Positions 11,721 to 25,854 are shown, counted from the stretch's first letter. The stretch: 64,000 bases of DNA from Albifimbria verrucaria (GCA_020081605.1 JAHREC010000018.1:2542001-2606000), one strand, 5' to 3'. Notes: generated by a model not told the origin, from the sequence alone. Numbers and translations are program-made.

Positions 11721-12869
11721 CTACGATGAGCTTTCCACGGTACGGATGAGGTTTTCCTTAGCGGACTGGATCTCAGCCTCCTCCATGGCCAAGAAGCGTA
11801 TCTATGATGCGGTCAGTACACGAACATGGAGCACAGGGGTGGTTAGATTTACAAGTTCATCAGGACCGCCTGAACCAAATAGTACGGGCTCGGAGAGGCT
11901 TGTGGCAATGGCCTTCTTGACTCGGTCTTCCCAGACGCCGTCCCAGTTCCACTCCCTGGTTGCCTGGTAATCGGCGTATGAGAGCTGTTCTTTGGCTCGT
12001 TGGTCGCCCCACGATCCTGGCCATCATCCTCTTGCATCTGACTTTCCGTCCCATTATCATTCGCCGGTCGTTCTTCTTGTAGTTTACCCTGTTTCCGCTG
12101 GTGCGTTCGCCAAGCGTGCCATGCGCCAGGGTTTCCGGCCGCGGCCAACGGCAAAGAGTTCAGAACTTCTTCGTCGTCGAACGCGCTTCTTATGTACTTC
12201 AAGACATCGTAGGTGGAGACGGTCTTCTTATTCGTCTGCATATAACTCGGAAGCGCGGCAACGGTAGCAGCCTCCGAAAGGGTCGCTTGGTTGGAAAGGG
12301 TTTGGGCTGCTCGCTCAGGAGTCGCGGTCGCCGCTTGCTGACCACTAACCTGCCTGCTGCCAGCAGCACTCTGTTTTCCGCGTCCAAACCACTCGGGGAA
12401 GCCGTGGCGTAAGCTGAAGCCGCCCGGCGGCAGTCTCTCTTCGTCGGTAGCGCTTACGGTTCCGTCGCCTTGGATGTCCGTCGTATACATGTATGTCGTC
12501 AAGGGTGTGATCAGAGGATGGAACATATCGGTCGAAAACATGACGAGCGGAGGAAGTTTAGGGTAGTTGTCGGGAAACGAGATCTGAAACCTCATCACGG
12601 CCGGAGAATAGGGGCCTAGAGAGCGGTCAATTGAGGCCCTGGCTATGCTTAGGTTGACTGTTTCTTACCATTGCGGACAAAAAGGACGGCAGACCACAAG
12701 CTAGGATCACCTGGCGTCAAGCTCACAAACACGCCATCCGGACAAGCTTGCTTCAACCCGGCACTGGATCAGTCAGCCTGCCTGTTCTCTAGGGAGCCAA
12801 GGTGGACATCACGGACAATTCAGACAGCAGATGCTGTTTCCGCAATGAGGGAGGAGATCCATTGCGCAT
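11721..12869 (-). CDS. UEV / AKTIP (FTS)-like ubiquitin-conjugating enzyme variant, 306 aa
   Basis: An E2-fold (UBC) protein. Exons on the minus strand: 12869-12817, 12763-12669, 12615-12088, 12016-11853, 11801-11721; the sum is 921 nt with no frame break. The N-terminus reads MRNGSPPSLRKQHLL, then GVFVSLTPGDPSLWSAV, then FQISFPDNYPKLPPLVMF and FHPLITPLTTYMY. The E2 beta-strands and the PxxPP element are present, but the position that should carry the catalytic Cys after the HPN-like motif has none, and HPN itself is HPL. This matches ubiquitin E2 variants such as AKTIP/FTS, which in animals act with Hook proteins on dynein and vesicles. A long disordered insert follows, then a conserved-looking helical C-terminus (EWNWDGVWEDRVKKAIA; IRFLAMEEAEIQSAKENLI). 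The role in this fungus is inferred only. Confidence 0.87.
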
Positions 12870-13333
12870 AGACTCTTAGTATTGCCGGGCGATGTGAGAA
12901 ACAGGAGGACTATGCCATGAACAGAGAAGCAAAAGCTGGACCTAGAATGACGAACGACTTGGACCCTTGGAATGGAGCTTTGATGCGCAAGGTCAACAGA
13001 CATGCCTGTCTGCCCACGAGCAGCAGGCGGTGAGGATAGCGGTCTGGGATTCTGCCGGCCTTATGACGGATGGCGGGGTTTGAAGCTCATCGAGAAGTGG
13101 GGAGATACGTAAGGCAGAGCCGACGAGAAGAACTCAAGCAGACTTAGGAGGACCTGATACTACGAGAAACAAAATACTTTTTATTAGATATCTCTTGTTT
13201 TTGTTTACCTTTTGTACCTCGAAAACTCTAGTGAGAGCCAATTACCATAGACCGAGACTTCGCCGCCCTAGTAGATGCTATGTGACCCTCTTAGAAGAAA
13301 AAAAAAAATCGTGAAAATCGTGTGTAATGCTGT
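12870..13333. other. Intergenic region between the UEV and CCDC124-like genes
   Basis: It holds the promoter of the leftward UEV gene and the 3' UTR of the next leftward gene; a T-rich stretch lies at 13170-13215. No gene seen. Confidence 0.5.
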
Positions 13334-14094
13334 TTATTTCCCAAGGCGCTGCTCGATCTTAGCCATCTCCTTGGCCTTGATTTCGGCCAGCTCGTCCTTG
13401 GAGGTGTTGAACTGGGCGTTGACCTGGTTGAAGGGTTCTCGGGCTCTTGTCGAACTCCTTGCGGATTCTTTGCTTGCGCTGGTCGAGACGCAGACCGACT
13501 CCGCTGCCATCCTTCTTCATCTCCTCCAACCGGCGGGCCTCGTACTTGGCAAAGGCGGCTGCGAAACGTCTCTCGGGATGCCTGTCGACCTTGGAGTCGT
13601 CGTTTCCGGTGGTCAGGGACAGAGCGTCGAGGGCATTGTCGATACCAGTGGCGTTGAGGGCCGAGGGCTGATCGCCATCGAGCTGGGACAGGTCCAGGCC
13701 CCTCGACTTCTTGACGGGGCTTTGCCTTTCTTGGGTTCCGCCCGTCCGGGAGTATTCTCTTCATCCTCCTTCATGAGAGCGTCCTTCTCGGCCTTTTTCC
13801 GAGCCTGTTCGGCCTTCTTAGCCGCTTCCGCCTCCCTAAAGTGAGTTCAGTGCGTCAGCAGGAAGCCCATCTCGAGGCGCGATCCGGGCCGCGCATCCAG
13901 CGGCGCAAAAGCACAGGGCTGAAAGCAGAAGAAACTCACTTCTTTGCGCTGCTCTTGGCTCCCTTGTTCCATTTTTCGTCCTCGGCAGCCTCGCGCCGTG
14001 CGTCGTCAGCCGCGGACTTCTGCGCTGCGGCCTCGGCCTTGCGAGCGTTGCCCGCCACCTTCTTGGTGTTCTCGCCGCCCTTCTTACCAGCCAT
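13334..14094 (-). CDS. CCDC124/Lso2-like ribosome-associated protein, three frame breaks
   Basis: Members of this family (yeast Lso2, human CCDC124) bind 80S ribosomes during starvation and recovery. The start is ATG 14094 (MAGKKGGENTKKVAGNARK); exon 1 ends at 13940, the 104-nt intron is 13939-13836, and exon 2 runs to TAA at 13336-13334. Visible features are the lysine/alanine-rich coiled coil (EAEAAKKAEQARKKAEKDAL), the LDLSQLDGDQPSALNATGID block, RHPERRFAAAFAKYEARRLE, GVGLRLDQRKQRIRKEF and the C-terminal EMAKIEQRLGK, a complete Ccdc124 domain. The frame is interrupted near 13716 (run of four G on the plus strand) and at two places within 13428-13443. Each is repaired by one extra base in a short run. 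The conserved domain on both sides argues for assembly error. Confidence 0.85.
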
Positions 14095-14470
14095 GGCGAC
14101 GCCCGGGCGTGTGGTCAAAGGTCGTGTGCCGTTCGGTAGGAAACGTTGCGCCGTGGCAGTGAGATGGGTAGGGAGGGGAAAGGTCGTGTAGGATTCAGCC
14201 GGTGCTGTCTCTGCCGCCGTCTGCTGTCGTTGCTGCTGCTGCCACTACCGCGTTTGGCAGATGTTGCATGCTACCTGTAAAAGGTGTGGTGTAGTGCCGG
14301 CGTTGCTCGTACTGTAGCATTTTTGTGACTAACACGCCTTCAATGGGTCCATCTGCCTGGAGACTCTCGCGTCCCTTCTGACAAATCAACAGCGACTACG
14401 GATTACAGAGTGCCTACCTTAGTACCTCCTACTTCCCAAGCAAATGCTACCCCAAGAGACTGACTGTTGC

Positions 14471-14496
14471 TGCCTGCCTGCCTGCCTGCCTGCCTG
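14471..14496. repeat. TGCC tetranucleotide microsatellite
   Basis: Six tandem TGCC units. A shorter GAGC run lies at 14648-14667. Confidence 0.85.
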
Positions 14497-17400
14497 TCTA
14501 TAACAAGCAACCCTTTGAGTACGAACCATCTCGCCTCCTCACTAACCTGCCCAACCCGTACCTCCCTATAGCTGAACCAGCTTTTACTTAACCTCGCCTC
14601 CATGCAATTCCTGACAATTGCCACCACCAACACTCAGCCCCGGGAGTGAGCGAGCGAGCGAGCGAGCACCTGCAGAGGACCAACACCCCTCTCCCGTCCT
14701 CACCACCAAAATTCCCAATCCTCGCCCGCAGGCCAAATTGACGCATTATGCCACCCAGGTCAATAACAACCAAAGTCCGTTGCCTGAAGAAGCAATCATG
14801 GTAAGCACGCGAGCTTGTCCCGTCCGGGCCCGAGAATCCCGTGAAACATCACGCACGATATGGTGCGCCCTCTCTCAGCACGGTGAGATATACACGCACA
14901 CATACGCACATGCTGGGACAAGGCCGACCTGGCCTTGCATACAACTGATCAAATGACCTCAACCACGTCAAGCTCCCGAGCTGTTCCACCCCTTGGGGTT
15001 CGGCAAATCGAGCACATCACGCCCTAACAGTAGCCATCACACTGCATTGCTTCGCTTTAACACGATCTACCCGTCTCTGGTCCCTGGCTCTGCCACCCCC
15101 TTACGATGCACCTCACCGGTTCCCCAGCGATTCAGCGATCTTGGCCACATCATCGCCTAACAACGCTTCTGGCAGTTGATGCGTGATCCTCCTACTAGCG
15201 TTATGTGTGTGCAAGGCACTTCCTGAAACGGGCTGTAGCATAAACTATATTCCTTGCACTCCATATCATAGCAAACTGTCCAGCACCTGCTCCATCCCAT
15301 CTCTCTTGACTTCACTCTGTTGTCACCGTGCAGCTTTCCTCACCTATACCAGGCAAAAGTACCTTGCCAGTGTTGCATTGTGAGCTACGCTACTCACCCA
15401 ACGTGGTCCCTTACAGTCGATTGTTGGTTGGGGGCCGTGTCCTCTCCATGGACCACTCTTGGCTCGCATGGCGAACTTGTTGCTATTCCTGATGTCGGAT
15501 TGCCATGAACAGGCACATTGCGATGTGGCAGGGAGCGTCAAAACAGGCATTCTCGGGCCATACCCTCCATCGGATTACCCTTGCTCTCCAGTCTAGCTTT
15601 TGATGCAGGTCAACGAGTGCGCACATTGTATCCATGTTTCAGCGTGATGGATGGGGAATATTGTGCCACATAAGAAATCATGCCACCGAGCGAAGGAACT
15701 AGCCGTGTTGTTCGATCGGATCCCTGAACTTGTCTTACTTACATCGCCCGAAGTTACGGAGCTGACGCGTGAATATCAAGATCTGTGTTTGGAAATCCAA
15801 CTCAGATCATGGCTGGAGCTCACGCTCAGACAAGCGAGACTTGAAGGAGCCGAAGCAACTTGTAAACTTCAACAATTCTTACCTTGTCTTCTCTCGTTTA
15901 CCTATTCAGTAGTCATCTCCTCGTAATCTGGACCATGGCTATCGTCTGTTGATGCTATAATTTACTTGCTATCGTCGGCACCGTCACTAGAAAGACTCGC
16001 ATTCCGAGTTAAAGAACAAGGTTGCATGTTTGGGACTTCAAACTAGCTACCCGCTATGCCGGGTGCCCATGTAGCTTACTTCTTGCCAGGATATTGGCAT
16101 CGGTAAGAGCGGGAACACCGACGCGACGGTGAGGTGCGGAAATATGCAGGAGAAACACATCTCGTTCCCTGACTCATGTGATCGACGAGGTGCGTTTACA
16201 TAAATGGCCAGTAGCCTGAACAGCCGAGCCCAATATCAGGTTGGAAGTTGTAGAGAGACCAGGGCACTCTGTGTCAGCGTGGCCAAGTCCAGCTTATCAG
16301 AAGCAGGGGCCCCGCGACTATTCAGGCATATCGTGTCCCAAACAGGCAACCGGTGTCGGTCGAGCTGAAAGGATTGGGAAGACTTCCACCAGACCTCGCC
16401 TGGAGGTTTGGTGAGCTGGGCAAGCACATCTGTACAATGCCCAATTCGGATGTAGTTAATTTTCCATAGACGGTGTCAATCCTCCGGTCGAATTGAAAGA
16501 ACCGGCTTGGTCACCTGAGATCTCAGCGATTCTCAGAGATGGATGGGTAGAGAACAGCCCGATGCGGGGAAATGCGAACGTCCTGCAAGATGCGACGGGT
16601 TAGGGATGAAATGTGATTGGACAAGGGTCAACGATCGAGCCTGGACACCGCAGCATTATTGAGAATAGTGGTGCGGAACCTGCAAACCTGCAGCTCTAGT
16701 CTGGGTATGACAGACGCGTTGCGACCTCACTGTCCATCCGACCTATGACCCTCCTTACATGGAGTCCTTGCGGGCTGAAGGCTGCTGCATGTCGCGGATT
16801 TATGTACCGACGAGAGGGACCGAGGTAAGACGAGTCTGGCCGATGTTGACAGACCAAAAGTGTTCACCAAATCAAGGTCGTTGCATCTTTCGTCCATTCC
16901 TATTGCTCCAATATTCGGTGTGCGAGACCGGGTTACTGAATGGACAAGCAACACAGACCAATCGGTGACGTCCATGGAGACTAGGTCATTGCATTTGGTC
17001 AGTTATCGATTTCTTAGTTGACAAGGGCTCGGAATGAGGCAGACTAGCGCTTCTATGTAAAGACTCGGAGACGTAGTTGGCCTGCACTTGACCCATGCCC
17101 CCGGTCGACCGTATTGCGCAAGTGGCAGAACGCAAAGCAGCCGGTGAAGCTAAGCCTTGGAGGCGACTTAACGATGCGGCTGCGCTGATCATTCACCCCG
17201 AAGGGATGTTCTGAAGACAATGTACGATCGGGATACGAGATAGCTGCGACAAAGACAATGCCGCTGACCAGGTATGCTGCAGGTACTCGAATTCTCAAGT
17301 GTGAATGTCCCACAGCCTGTGATGGGCGACAAGTAAGGGCCCCTTACGACAAGACAAGCCACGGACCCCGGCGACACAAGACAAGGCGCGAACCATAATT

Positions 17401-20400
17401 TACAGACAGACAAGGTCAGGGCCATTAGCATCACGAACACGACTGTCAAGTAGGTAGATCTATCCAAGAACAACGAGCCGGTTACGTGTGGCTTGTGCTA
17501 GGATTCGCACTATAACACGCAACCGGGATGTCCAACGGCCGATCTCATCCCACTAAGAGCTCGCAGCGTCTGAGCTCATTAAGACGGCGTTGACCGGTGA
17601 TACTTCGAAATCCCTGGCCTGTATCTCTTTCAGGTGCAGAGCTTACCCTGCGTCATTCATGGGCAGCCATACAACACTCTGCGAATCGAACATCCTCTTC
17701 TCTTCACCAGTATCGATACGGAACGTGTACTGCCGAACTGGAAAGCCGCGATATCCGTTGAAAGGAATGTGTACGCCACGTCCGAAGGAAGGCAGCGTGT
17801 AGCACTTCATAACTATTGTAAAACGTGCAGGAGTTATAGTGAATAAGCCTAGGACGACAAACTGTCCGAGGATGTGGTGGTCCTCAACAGGCGACGGGCG
17901 CCGTGCCATTTCAAGCGCAGATGCATGGGGTTAACCTCAAGGTCGGGACAGCCATTATCAGACATCAGCTTCTCATTGGGTGCCACGTCGGACAGGCGCC
18001 TGATCGAAGCCAGCATGAAACCCTACATGACAGGGCCTAGCCAACACAGGGTTTAGAAGCGGTGACCAGTGATCGCTAGGCTACTCGAGCCAGCTGCTTA
18101 GACATTTGCCCGAGTAAAAGTGATCTGTCAATTTGAACTCCTTCTCTTAACGAGGGAATGTTGGCTAGGGTTCTTCTCTTGGGCCCACGGTACTGTTAGT
18201 CTGGTTGACCGAGTCTTCAAGTCAGCTTCACCGCCAGACTACTGGTCTGGCTAGTGTACGGTGGCAGCAAACAAAACACTGTTGGCAGGCAGTCATATGC
18301 GTGAGGGACTACCCGCATCAATCCTAGGAATAGCCGGCATTGGCGGCTGTTCCTAACAATGTAGGCCCTAATTCCATAAGTATATGTCGACGCCAGATTT
18401 AATAATTGCCGATGGATCCCTGGAGAACAAGTGCCAAGGGCCCGAGTCTGCAGGATGAAGACCCAAGCAACTCAGCTCGACTAGGTGAGGATGATGACGA
18501 TGTGTAGCGACCACTGGTCTAAGTGCCCTTGCCCGTAGAGCTGGTCACACGCCTGGTCAGCCACATGCTGTAGGCTTTGAATGGAACACCGACGGATTGA
18601 CGAGGGTGTGTTGAGGCCATCAGCACGGGGTTCGCATTGTGCGGAGTGTCACAGGGCTGAAAGAGTATAGGCACTATTCAATTTTTGCAACTTGTCAGCA
18701 CGACACAGGGGAAAGTCATGGCAGTACACCAGAATCGAGCCATGCCGGGCGGTTTCACCGCATCGTCTATCCATCCTCGACCAACTCCTGTCAGAATACA
18801 ATCCAAGCTGAGTCGATCGCTCAAGGTGGAAATGATAATCGGTCGTCCGTTCCGGCTTCTGCAACGGACCCGGCCGGTGGCAAGACTGACTGCCCCGTGT
18901 GGAAACTGACACTGGTGCCAGGCACCGAACGGCAACGGCATCCGCCTAGGCCGGTTTGTCCTCCGTGCCGTCTCATTCGCTCGGGCCCTTACGAATGGGT
19001 TCCCGTGATGGCGCCTGGCTGCGGATCAAGGAACAGGGTCTGAGAAATTGCTGGTAACTCATTCGTCAGCATTCAAGGTTCAGGATGGGTTTGATTAACA
19101 GCCACATGTTCGCTCCACCCCATCATCAAGAGCTATAGAGACACACCCCAGCTCTTTCATGCTGCTGATCCCTGTAGCCTTCCAGCTGGTAGTGTTCTGT
19201 CTGGATAATCCTCAAGGTGCTACCTTCGTTTCGTTGATGGGTAACCCATAGATAGATATGGATTAGGTGGCCCAAGCTCGATACCATTGCCATCTGTAAA
19301 GAGAAATGTAGCTGTGATCGAAATGTTATCCTACTCTGACTGAAACTGCAATGACGATTAGTTGTGATCCGAGCTTGCCTACTAGTTGGTTTACACGAGC
19401 ACCATTTTCCAAGTGTCGTACCATCCATTGCCAGTCCAACTAAGCAGTCCGGGGCACACAAGATATGGCTAAAAGCCTTCAGATTGTGCAGCTTCTGCCA
19501 CCCACAATCGCCCGACGGCTCGATATCCCATATTGGGATGGCTACCGATTCTGAAGGTCATGGGGCACAGCCGTTTTATCCATGACCTCGGCGTGCCCCT
19601 GAGATTATCCACGCGACTTTCTGCGCCCGCGAGGAGCTCTACCCAGACGGCGTCATAGAGTAGAGATGCAGAGCCGTCTCTGACGTGCGTCTGTGGATTC
19701 ATATTTAAGGAGAGCCTCTGGGGCTGCCATGTGGTCTTTGTAGGGTACATGGCACCAAGCTCGTATATCTGTAACAATGCAAGATTTGCTCGCTCATGAT
19801 CATATCAAACATCCCTCGTGGAATGGTGACGCGCAGGGTCGGGGTAATACTAGTAGGCGGATCGAGTCATCCCTTGAGGCGTTGAGTCTGAACAAAATTG
19901 GCTGCTGGGAACCAGACAAGGAACGTGATCAGATTGGTTGAACTAAGCTCGAGTCCAGACTGGACCCCGGTTGGTTTGAGCTTGGGCAAAGAAGAAGAGC
20001 ACTGGCAGGGATCGGGCTTGCCATTATTTCTCCGCAAAGCAACTTGGCGAGCCCACAACAGCGCGCACATGCGTCGGACCGAAGGAGTTGACCTGCTTCC
20101 ACCGTCTTTTGCATAATAATCCGCTGCTGGCGTTTTGTCTTGGGGAAGGATTCCGCTGGAGGTAGCTGCCATGAAACCCCGGCTTACAGGTCGATGATGG
20201 GCAGTAGGTATGCGTCAGATCATATCCGTTCCACCGGGACTGTAACGTACGGGACCACACCCCTCCAATGCGTGGACTCCCTGTAACGGCGCTGCGAGTG
20301 GGCATGGGAAGAGAGCGCAAGTTGGCGCTGCTCATCGCCCTAGCTGGGTCAACCACTCGGATGCTCCCCTGGTGCCCCGCGACGTCTAGTCTTTCGAGAA

Positions 20401-21789
20401 TGCGCTGCTTGTTTCGGAGGCATTGAGAGGAATCCGGCTGTCAATGGCGTGCCCGCGGTCCCGCCGGGCGAAATCTTTGGGCGTTTAGCAGGCTCCTGGA
20501 CCAGAACCACATCCCGGAACGCCTGAACGCTCCCCGGGATGAGCTTCGGCCAGGGCGACGAGCGAATCACGGAGCAGGGCTAGTGTACTCAAAGTACCCA
20601 AAGCACATGGATGACGACACCATCAAGACTCGATTGGTACCAGTAAAGCGATGCTATTAGCAGGGCTCGGCCAAATCGATGAAAAAATAAAAGCATGACA
20701 ACAAAAAGGTTGGTAGGATTGAGATAGAGTGATAGCGGCGCTGAGAGGTGAAATTGAGGGGGACGTAAAGAGAAAAAAACAAGTAAAGAAATAAAGGAGA
20801 TGCAGCTATGTGGCAGAAGGGAGTGCTTCTTCTTTCTTTTTTCTTCTTCTTTTCCTTTTTCCACGACGAATGGAAAGAAGGGTCTCCGGCTATATGGTAG
20901 TACCTTCCCGGCATGAGGTAAGGCATCCATGGTAGAGCTAATAAAGGGTGCTTGAAGGAGAGTATCTTTTGGAGACAGTACTGCATAATGTAAGAGTTTC
21001 AACGTAGACAAGCAGGTACCTTTTGAAAAGTGTACAGGAATGGGCAGCAGGATCGACCAGCGGTGTCACTTGATGCAGCCTCGGCAAGTGCCCTCCTGCG
21101 TGTCCAGGCGGTCGGGTAGCACAACTGGAAAGCCCTGACTTACATACAGATCGTACGGCATATTCATGGTCGCTCACGTCTGCATGACATGCCATGCTAT
21201 GCCATGCATGGCAACCACGCGGTGCAGAATGGCCATCTCGCAGCCTGCCGATTGACGTGACTTGTCCTGTTTGCCTGCCCTTGGGCACGTAAGGCCTCGA
21301 GAAACGAAATTGCTTCAATTCCGTGATAGGTGCGCCACGCTGGAGTTTGGCACAAAGGATTTGCCTCACGCTCGGCCGACTTCCACGATCGCAATTGTGG
21401 GTTCGCCACGACCCATTGCTTTTGTCTCACACTTCCAAGGATAAGTTGGTCAAACCGATCCATGGGAGGCGGGGAGGGGCCCAGTTGGCTCAGACATTCC
21501 CTCTGCTTACTCGCACCACGTCGGTAGGGGGCGATATACATGGCACCTGTTGCCAGGCATGATGCGGATGCTGCCCATGGATTGGCTAAACGTGATAAGC
21601 ATCATAGCAGCCCACGGCGCTGCAACGTCGGTAAGCGCTCCCTGCGTTTCATTGAAGCCGTCACCGGTCCCGCCGGCGTGCCAGTCGGCAAAGTCCTCGT
21701 CGCTGGCGGAAGCGCAGCAGAGGGAGGGTGTGGCGTGATACGCGCACATCAATCAATCGGTCTGCTGGCACCTGCATTGGATGCTACCC

Positions 21790-21819
21790 ATCATCACCAC
21801 CACCACCACCACCACCACT
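21790..21819. repeat. CAC trinucleotide microsatellite
   Basis: About nine CAC units; one frame would give polyhistidine, but no gene supports it. Confidence 0.85.
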
Positions 21820-24800
21820 ATCATGATTGTACGCACTATCAAGATGCTATCTCACTGCAACCAGCACCTCCCGCGTATCACACAAATCAAGCCGGCGGAA
21901 ATGGCGGTGGGTCAGATCCAGACGCGCCGTTGAAACCACAACCACCAACTTCCGTCCTCCCCGGCTGACGGACGGGGACTAAGGCACTGTCTCTAGCCAC
22001 TCTCCTTCTCCCTTTCCACTCTCCTTGGCCTCTTCGGTTAGGCAACTGTGTGGGGTCGGCACCGCTTCCGGCAGTCACTAAATTCCTACAGTCGGGCCCA
22101 AAGCTCTGGATGGGGTCAGGAACATGGCGTTGGAAGCGAGTCACAAGCAAGGGGAGGGGTCTGGGGACTCGGCACTCCACTCTTGTGGCACCCCACGCTT
22201 CGCCAAAGGGCCCCTATCCCAACCGTTGTCTCCTTTTTCCATCCAACAGGCAAGAAATTCTTGCCGCAGTTGTCGAATGTCGAATTTTTGCTCATCGAGT
22301 ATTAATCACCGCCATTCTACCGCCACACGCCCCTGATTCCCACCCACACTCCGGGTCCACCTCACGAAAAGCCTGTTCCCAGCCGGGTGGACCTCGGGAA
22401 CACGAAGGATTCCTGGTGACAAAGTCTCGGGCCTACGCTGTCCGCCCTTGCCTGGGGAGGGCTGGACGGGACGAGGCTGGGTCATTTGCACTCGCATATT
22501 TCCAGTACTTTATTTAACGACCCTGTTGTGTTTCATCCAGCTTGACCACCTAGGGTCCCGTCTTGATTGGCTCGGGGATGCTCGATGAAGCTGCCGTATC
22601 CGCCGGATGCCCACCTAGTTTCTTTGCTTCGTTGGTCATCTGACGTTGAGAACAACTTGGTTGGACGTGTGAGCGTTGTCACCGTTTCCTTCCACCAGGA
22701 GCTAATCCACCTAGCTGCCACTCTGTTGGCTACACGCTTGCTTCCGTACGGTTTCCCACATTTCCTTCGTCAAGACTACGTCAAACGCTCGTGCTGCCTT
22801 GACCCGGGCGATGCAATGATTCTATGCTACGCGTACATGCTCGTTTCCAATAACTCAAGAGGGGTGGCTGGCCACGTCCCCATTAGTGCAGTATCGTATT
22901 AGCCACGATCTTCGTTAAGCGACATTTCTTCATTCATTCAGGCTGAGGCGGCCGGGGCTCGTATATTCCGAATTAGCACAATAATCTGATTAAGGCCTTC
23001 TGTAAGCTGGGGTTCATTGTCCCAGCATTGTGATCCCCGCCTGGATAGATTTCTTGCAAGGGGGCTTTTTGGGATCATGGATGCCGTCGGAACTGCGCGT
23101 TTCTCCGGGGCTTCCACTACGACTTCCAACCACGTGGCTCACGCATGTAATTAAGACGTGTGTCGTTGACGGTCCCGTGCTGTCGTCCCACTGTTGATCC
23201 TTATCCACCCTATCCAACGAACAGGGACCGTTTCCGTGCTGTGCTACAGCGTTGCAATGCCATAAAAATGCCTCCCGGTTTTCGGTCGCTTCCACCCCTT
23301 CAGAGCTACGAAAGTGGAGTGTCACGGTCCGTTGCTCTTGTCGGTGAGGATGGCCCGCCAACCTCACGTGTGCTAAGCTCCTAGCCGTTGGGCTTCTAAT
23401 GTGACCAACATCGTCATCATCATCATCACCATCACCGCTCTTTGTGACTAAACTTTCTTGACCCTAAGCCGTGCTTGTGGGTATCGAATGAGGGTCGTTA
23501 CGGATTGAGCTAGAAAGGGCATGTTTACTTTTGCTAGAAATAGGCTTGAACCACGGCAACGGCTAATCATGGCACATGTGTCAAATGGCGATAAGTCCTG
23601 CCAATACATCTGAAGAGACACCCACCGCCGCCATAGAGCTGCATAAACCAATTATTTTTGGGCATGCATGCCTAATGTGGTTTCATCCCTGATCATCATA
23701 AGACCTTGGGCTACATGAACGAATCCTAAATGGTATATTCGAGCCGGAAACTGCTGTGCAAGGGGCCGCTGTTACGCGGCCTTGATCACAACCCAACACA
23801 TTGCCGGACAGTTCCAGAGAAGCCGACTGGGACAACCAGACGTCTGAGTCAATAGCCTGCTCACCGTCCCTGCGTATGGACTCCTCATGCGTCTTCATGG
23901 GAGCACGCTTAGCTGAACCTCTATGTACGGTGATGATCCTCGGCCCCCATGCCGCTGACCTTCGTTGTCATCATCTCGCGTGAGGTAAGGCTTGCATAGC
24001 GGACCCTTCGGCACTAGCAAGCATAACCGTTCGTCGTGGGAGCTCTGCGCGCGCCTTGATGACACAGATGACGGTCAGATCATGGATGCCGAGAGCGCGT
24101 TACACAAATTCGGAGGATCCGAGAAGGAACACCGCAAATGCGATTAACTGCCGCCGATTCTTTGCATCAGCGAAGAAGAAGAAAAATATCCATCGACGAT
24201 GGGCGAGTTACACGGGCGCAAGAAAACTTGCTCGTTTCTTGACCGGCTAATACAACAATTGGCTAACAGTCGAAAGCAGGGGGCACTGAGAGAGGACACG
24301 GGCCACAAACATAGGGCAACAGGGCAAAAAGGACGGACAAAACGTTCAGGTCGTGCGGGGACTGTACCGGACGATCGATAAACTTGCATTGTGTTGTCTC
24401 CAAATTCTGTAACAGTGTGTAAGAATCATGTGGTGTATCCCGAGGCTTCCCTCCCTCTCAATGCAAGGGCAGCAGTCCAGTCTCACCAAAAAGCCTGCGA
24501 CGTCACCATAATGGGCGCAGGCCTGCAGCGCATCACGAGGCAACGACTGTGAAGCGGAGCCTGCCTACATAGTGCATTGCACGTCTTACCGGAAGGCAGA
24601 TGCTGTCTCTCCCTTACCTGCTGCAGTCAGGCTAGGGTTGGGCTGAGGCTTGGGATGTCTGATGCTGGGTTCCTACAACGGTACTGACCATCCATTGTCC
24701 CCTTTCGGTTAACGTTCTATCAAAGTTTCTTCTTTTTCTTTTTTACCTGTGTTGTTTTCTTTTTCTGGTTGACCGAGAAAGTCAGAATCGCCGAGCAGCA

Positions 24801-25854
24801 GGCGGGTTGGGACGATGGAGCGGACTGGAACTGTCCGGGGCAGGGTTCCGTCAAGGTAAACCACCCCTCTAGAAGGCGTCCAAGGCTCTCCTCGTTGTTG
24901 TGGGAGCTGAGCTCACGTGTGCGATCACCTGCCCATTGTAATCCGTCCGTTTACGATAGACTGCCTTGCTCTGATTGCCGCCAACTGTCGCACGTACATG
25001 TGTCCGTGGGTGTCATATCCTTCAATTAACAGGGACGTTTCCAGTGGGCCCATGGTTGGAGCCCGTTGATTCCTTTGACTTCACCGCCTCCTCGGCATGC
25101 TCGCCTATCCGACCGCTTCAGGTTACCCGTCGGGACTTGTTGGTTCTGTCAGTCAGCAGCTGTACCTCGCCTCATCTTATTGCTGGAAAAGCATGTTGAA
25201 CGCCCCCTACCTCTTCCCTGCTTCATGCTCTATGTCATTTCGCTTTGTCTTTTGTTGTGCGTTTTGTTGCCCGGAATCAGAACTAGAAGCATTACAATGA
25301 TGTACATAAGTGCTGCCTGTTGTTGGGCAGCGGAGTCAGACAAGCCAGATTACTCGCGTCGTAGTTTCGCAAGGCTTGGCTCGATGGGCGTTCCTTTCGT
25401 TTCCTTTGTTTTCTTCTATTGTGTCCTTTTGCCCCGATTATCTAAACAAGGTGACGAAGCCTGTCAGCAAACAAACCAAATAGGGCGGTTAGTGGTCAAG
25501 ATTGGATTGTTTGCCTTGCGGCTCCAGGTTCATGTCACACAATCCCACTAGGAACGGCACGCATCCATCCGTCGGCCAGCAGCAGCAGCCACCACTAACG
25601 GTCCTGGCTGTTTGCCAGCTTGGTGCTTGGGGAACGCTGGAGAAGACGGTCTCGCGTGGCCCGCAGTGCTGCATGACGGATCGCGGTGACCGTGTGACAG
25701 GCGATTATCGTGACCGCTAGGGCGCCAGGGTGCAGTAGCCGTCAATTGCGGATCTTTCGGTTGGTAAATCGAAGGAAGTCGGACAACCGGCGGAACGGCT
25801 AAGGCCTTGGTGACTTGGCTGGGGACCCGATCTTTCGGTGGGTGCGCCTGGACT

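Noticed and set aside
20589..21011. A 140-codon leucine/phenylalanine-rich minus-strand ORF
   Set aside because: It is generated by a purine/pyrimidine tract at 20820-20870 and has no supporting features.
21540..21968. An ORF with polyhistidine
   Set aside because: The histidines come from the CAC microsatellite; nothing around it is protein-like and no start context or splice signals support it.
25066..25551. A 161-codon hydrophobic ORF resembling a membrane protein
   Set aside because: Hydrophobicity follows from a T-rich strand; there is no family motif, and overlapping frames are equally open.
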